Assembly: GCF_014654785.1 (NCBI RefSeq)
Contig: NZ_BNBD01000001.1
Location: 620,001 to 684,000, forward strand
DNA: 64,000 nucleotides
Origin: Streptomyces mashuensis
GTDB taxonomy: Bacteria > Actinomycetota > Actinomycetes > Streptomycetales > Streptomycetaceae
Reading direction: 5' to 3'
The notes under the pieces are model-generated. The model saw nothing but the letters and a program-made list of their open reading frames with translations, did not search any database and was not told the DNA's origin. The translations under genes were made by a program, and so were the position numbers. Within the stretch, counting starts at the first letter, position 1; each line of letters opens with the position of its first letter. This document shows, one piece after another, positions 62,160-64,000 of the stretch.

Positions 62160-62582
62160 GTGAGCACTGCGCTCCGCCCGTCCAGCCGGGACGCCGCTAT
62201 CGAGGCTGCCTTCGGCCACAGCATCCAGGACCTGAACCAACAGCAGGCCATCGCACCGGCCTCGCCGGCCTTGCAGCGCATGCTGGAAATGCGGTCGTTC
62301 CTCACCGCAGTCGAGAGCCACCTGGACGAGGTACTCAACCGCATCCACACCGCTACCGCCCCGGGCCAGGAGCCCGTGGCCGAGGACCTTGCCGTCGACC
62401 TCCAGTGGCTGACGGCTGCCACCAGGACCAGAGATCAATACCGGCAGTCCATCGACCAACTGCTGCGCGTCATGCCCGCCTCTTCCGCCCGCACCCACCT
62501 TGCCCGCCCCACCGCCGCCCCCGCGCCGGCGCGGCCGGCAGCGACCGCTCAGGCCGGTCCGGCAGTACGCCGGATGCGCTGA
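62160..62582 (+). CDS. uncharacterised helical protein
   Basis: 140 residues: helical core (RSFLTAVESHLDEVLNRIHT, TRDQYRQSIDQLLRVMPA) and an Ala/Pro-rich tail. GAAGAGG lies before GTG 62160. No family recognised. It is about 40 bases after the previous stop and 10 before the next start, so it is part of the same operon. Confidence 0.6.
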   Translation: MSTALRPSSRDAAIEAAFGHSIQDLNQQQAIAPASPALQRMLEMRSFLTAVESHLDEVLNRIHTATAPGQEPVAEDLAVDLQWLTAATRTRDQYRQSIDQLLRVMPASSARTHLARPTAAPAPARPAATAQAGPAVRRMR

Positions 62583-62592
62583 CCCCCTGACC

Positions 62593-63000
62593 GTGAAAGC
62601 TCTCCCTGGTGTGGACCACGACGCCGCCGAGATCCAGCGGCACATCGAAGACGCCTATGGATATCCCCTGCCCCGCCTGCGCGAATACACCCGGACTCAC
62701 CCCGAAACGCCCCCTTCGCTGACCGCCCTCCTGACCATCCACGGCGACCTCGAACTCGCCGAGCGTGCCGTCGATTTTCACCTCGACCGCCTGCGCGGTT
62801 TCGTCGAACCCGGGCGACCACTCGGCGGCTTCGACACCAGCCACATCCTCGACTGCGCACAACGCCTCGCCCAGGCCCATGCCACCCGCAAGGCACACGT
62901 TGCCGCCGCCACCGTCCTGCTCGGCCCCCGTGTGGCCACAGCCACCACACCCGGCACGCCACATCCCGCCCCGCGGGCCTCCTCCACACGCACCCGCTGA
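62593..63000 (+). CDS. uncharacterised helical protein
   Basis: 135 residues. The pattern (EIQRHIEDAYGYPLPRLREY, DLELAERAVDFHLDRLRGFV) suggests a compact helical domain, again with a disordered Thr/Pro-rich tail. GTG 62593 is chosen; GTG 62611 is possible. No signal or known motif. Confidence 0.55.
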   Translation: MKALPGVDHDAAEIQRHIEDAYGYPLPRLREYTRTHPETPPSLTALLTIHGDLELAERAVDFHLDRLRGFVEPGRPLGGFDTSHILDCAQRLAQAHATRKAHVAAATVLLGPRVATATTPGTPHPAPRASSTRTR

Positions 63001-63013
63001 CCTGGAGCCATCG

Positions 63014-63952
63014 ATGACCATGAGCACGTTCACGTCCACCAACACGCGCATCAACGACCTGCGGCGCGTGGAGGAGTCGCTGGCCATGATTGCTCCACGC
63101 TGGAGCGTGCGGATCCTGCACACCCTGGACCAGGACACCCCCCTGCGCTTCACCGAAGTCAAGCAGTGCCTGCCGCAGATGCAGGACCCCTCCCTCTCCC
63201 AGCGCCTGGCCGCCCTGGCCGACCACGGTCTCGTCGACCGCACAGCGTCCGGCAGGCGTCCGGTCTACTACGAACTCACCGAGCGGGGACGCGACCTCGC
63301 TCCCGTACACGACGCCCTGACCGCTTGGGCCACCGCATGCCTCGAACACACCGGCCACGCAACCGAGGCCGAGCACGCCGAGGATGCACTCAAACTCATC
63401 AGTCCACGTCATGCCACCGCCGTCCTGTGGGCCCTTCAGCAGAACGGGCCCATGCGCAGTGGCGAACTCTCTCGCGAGGTGACTCCGGGCATGTCACCGA
63501 TGGTAATGACCTCCCGCCTGCGCCACCTAGGAGCCGATGGCCTCGTCGAGCGCGTCACTGATAGCCACCGTTCCCCTTACCGACTCACCCCTGCCGCACA
63601 TGCCCTGGGCCCGGTCTACACCGCGCTCTCCGCCTGGGCTGCAGGCAGGCCAGCCACCTCCGCCCACCATCCGGTCTGGGCACCGGCGCACACGTCACAG
63701 CAGCGTTCGTCGGCCCCGGCCCTATGGAAGAGGGAGCAGCGGCAGGAACAGCGAACCGTTGCTGCGGCGGCCACGGCCACCAGTCCGGGCACCCCCGCCT
63801 TCTCCAACGCCACGCCCATGCCGCCGCGCACGACGCCTGCCATCAATGCCCAGCGGGTCGCCCCCGCGTGGCGGAAGGTTGACCTGTTCTCCCACGGCAC
63901 CCGCACCCTGCTGACGAACCAGGCCCTTGTGGCCAGCGGCCGGTCCCGATGA
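63014..63952 (+). CDS. tandem HxlR-type winged-helix regulator
   Basis: A 312-residue protein. Two HxlR/MarR-like winged helices lie in tandem: residues 15-105 (APRWSVRILHTLDQDTPLRF, LSQRLAALADHGLVDR, VYYELTERGRDL) and residues 118-205 (SPRHATAVLWALQQNGPMRS, MVMTSRLRHLGADGLVER, PYRLTPAAHAL). A 100-residue disordered tail ends the protein. Single HxlR proteins are about half this length and act as dimers, so one chain may bind an operator alone. CTGGAG lies before ATG 63014. Confidence 0.8.
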   Translation: MTMSTFTSTNTRINDLRRVEESLAMIAPRWSVRILHTLDQDTPLRFTEVKQCLPQMQDPSLSQRLAALADHGLVDRTASGRRPVYYELTERGRDLAPVHDALTAWATACLEHTGHATEAEHAEDALKLISPRHATAVLWALQQNGPMRSGELSREVTPGMSPMVMTSRLRHLGADGLVERVTDSHRSPYRLTPAAHALGPVYTALSAWAAGRPATSAHHPVWAPAHTSQQRSSAPALWKREQRQEQRTVAAAATATSPGTPAFSNATPMPPRTTPAINAQRVAPAWRKVDLFSHGTRTLLTNQALVASGRSR

Positions 63953-64000
63953 CGAACGCCGCAGACTTCAGAGGTGCCGAGGGGGCACGGGCCGCGCGCG
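63949..64000 (+). CDS. start of an unidentified gene, cut by the window edge
   Basis: ATG 63949 overlaps the regulator stop as ATGA and the frame stays open to the end of the window (MTNAADFRGAEGARAAR). Too short to identify. Confidence 0.45.
   Translation, partial: MTNAADFRGAEGARAAR

Noticed and set aside
56819..64000. Right attachment site and relaxase of the integrated element
   Set aside because: No second copy of the tRNA-Pro 3' end and no relaxase or replication-initiator motif was seen; both are presumed to lie beyond the window.

Overview
This is high-GC actinobacterial DNA, almost certainly a Streptomyces chromosome. The signs are frequent GTG/TTG starts, G/C-ending codons, many ATGA-type gene overlaps, a complete Streptomyces-type hopanoid operon, a GH46 chitosanase and an AbaA-like regulator set. 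All functional calls come from reading the sequence; no database search was run.

Positions 1-4187 hold five co-directional genes: the 3' end of a glycerol-1-phosphate dehydrogenase, a CDP-alcohol phosphatidyltransferase, a family 2 glycosyltransferase, and an ABC-2 exporter pair of TagG/TagH type. They look like the end of a pathway that makes and exports a glycerol-phosphate-containing surface polymer. A strong terminator follows, then a 360-bp control region with an 18-bp palindrome and a TAGGAT -10 box.

Positions 4549-17561 are one tightly coupled hopanoid operon: a 24-codon leader, hpnC, hpnD, a 28-codon gene, hpnE, a polyprenyl diphosphate synthase, shc, hpnG, hpnH, ispG, dxs and hpnO. 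MEP-pathway enzymes feed isoprenyl units, which become squalene, then hopene, then an adenosyl- and ribosyl-hopane, and finally an amino bacteriohopanepolyol.

Positions 17629-32043 are ordinary chromosome: a tyrosine phosphatase, an SGNH hydrolase, the regulator trio (HATPase, XRE-DUF5753, DUF397), a DUF574-type methyltransferase, an AhpD-like protein, an AlkB-like oxygenase, a metallo-hydrolase, a two-gene membrane module of lower GC, a chitosanase, and a very large Tat-exported propeller-amidohydrolase.

A tRNA-Pro(GGG) at 32320-32393 marks the left end of an integrative conjugative element that runs past the right edge of the window. It begins with integrase and excisionase genes, a perfect 56-bp palindrome and two PD-(D/E)xK nuclease genes. 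Two abutting IS5-type insertion sequences follow; one has landed inside the stop codon of the second nuclease gene. Then comes a leftward conjugation block (38455-56818) with a coupling protein, a VirB4 ATPase, SCO6880- and SCO6881-type membrane proteins, a VirB8-like protein, a DUF6112 protein and a transglycosylase/NlpC-P60 cell-wall hydrolase, interspersed with small uncharacterised genes. A divergent rightward block (57326-64000) carries a DNA methyltransferase, a DUF4913 protein, a RelE/ParE-like protein, a DUF3631 remnant, several uncharacterised genes and a tandem-HxlR regulator. The relaxase or replication gene and the right attachment site are not in view.
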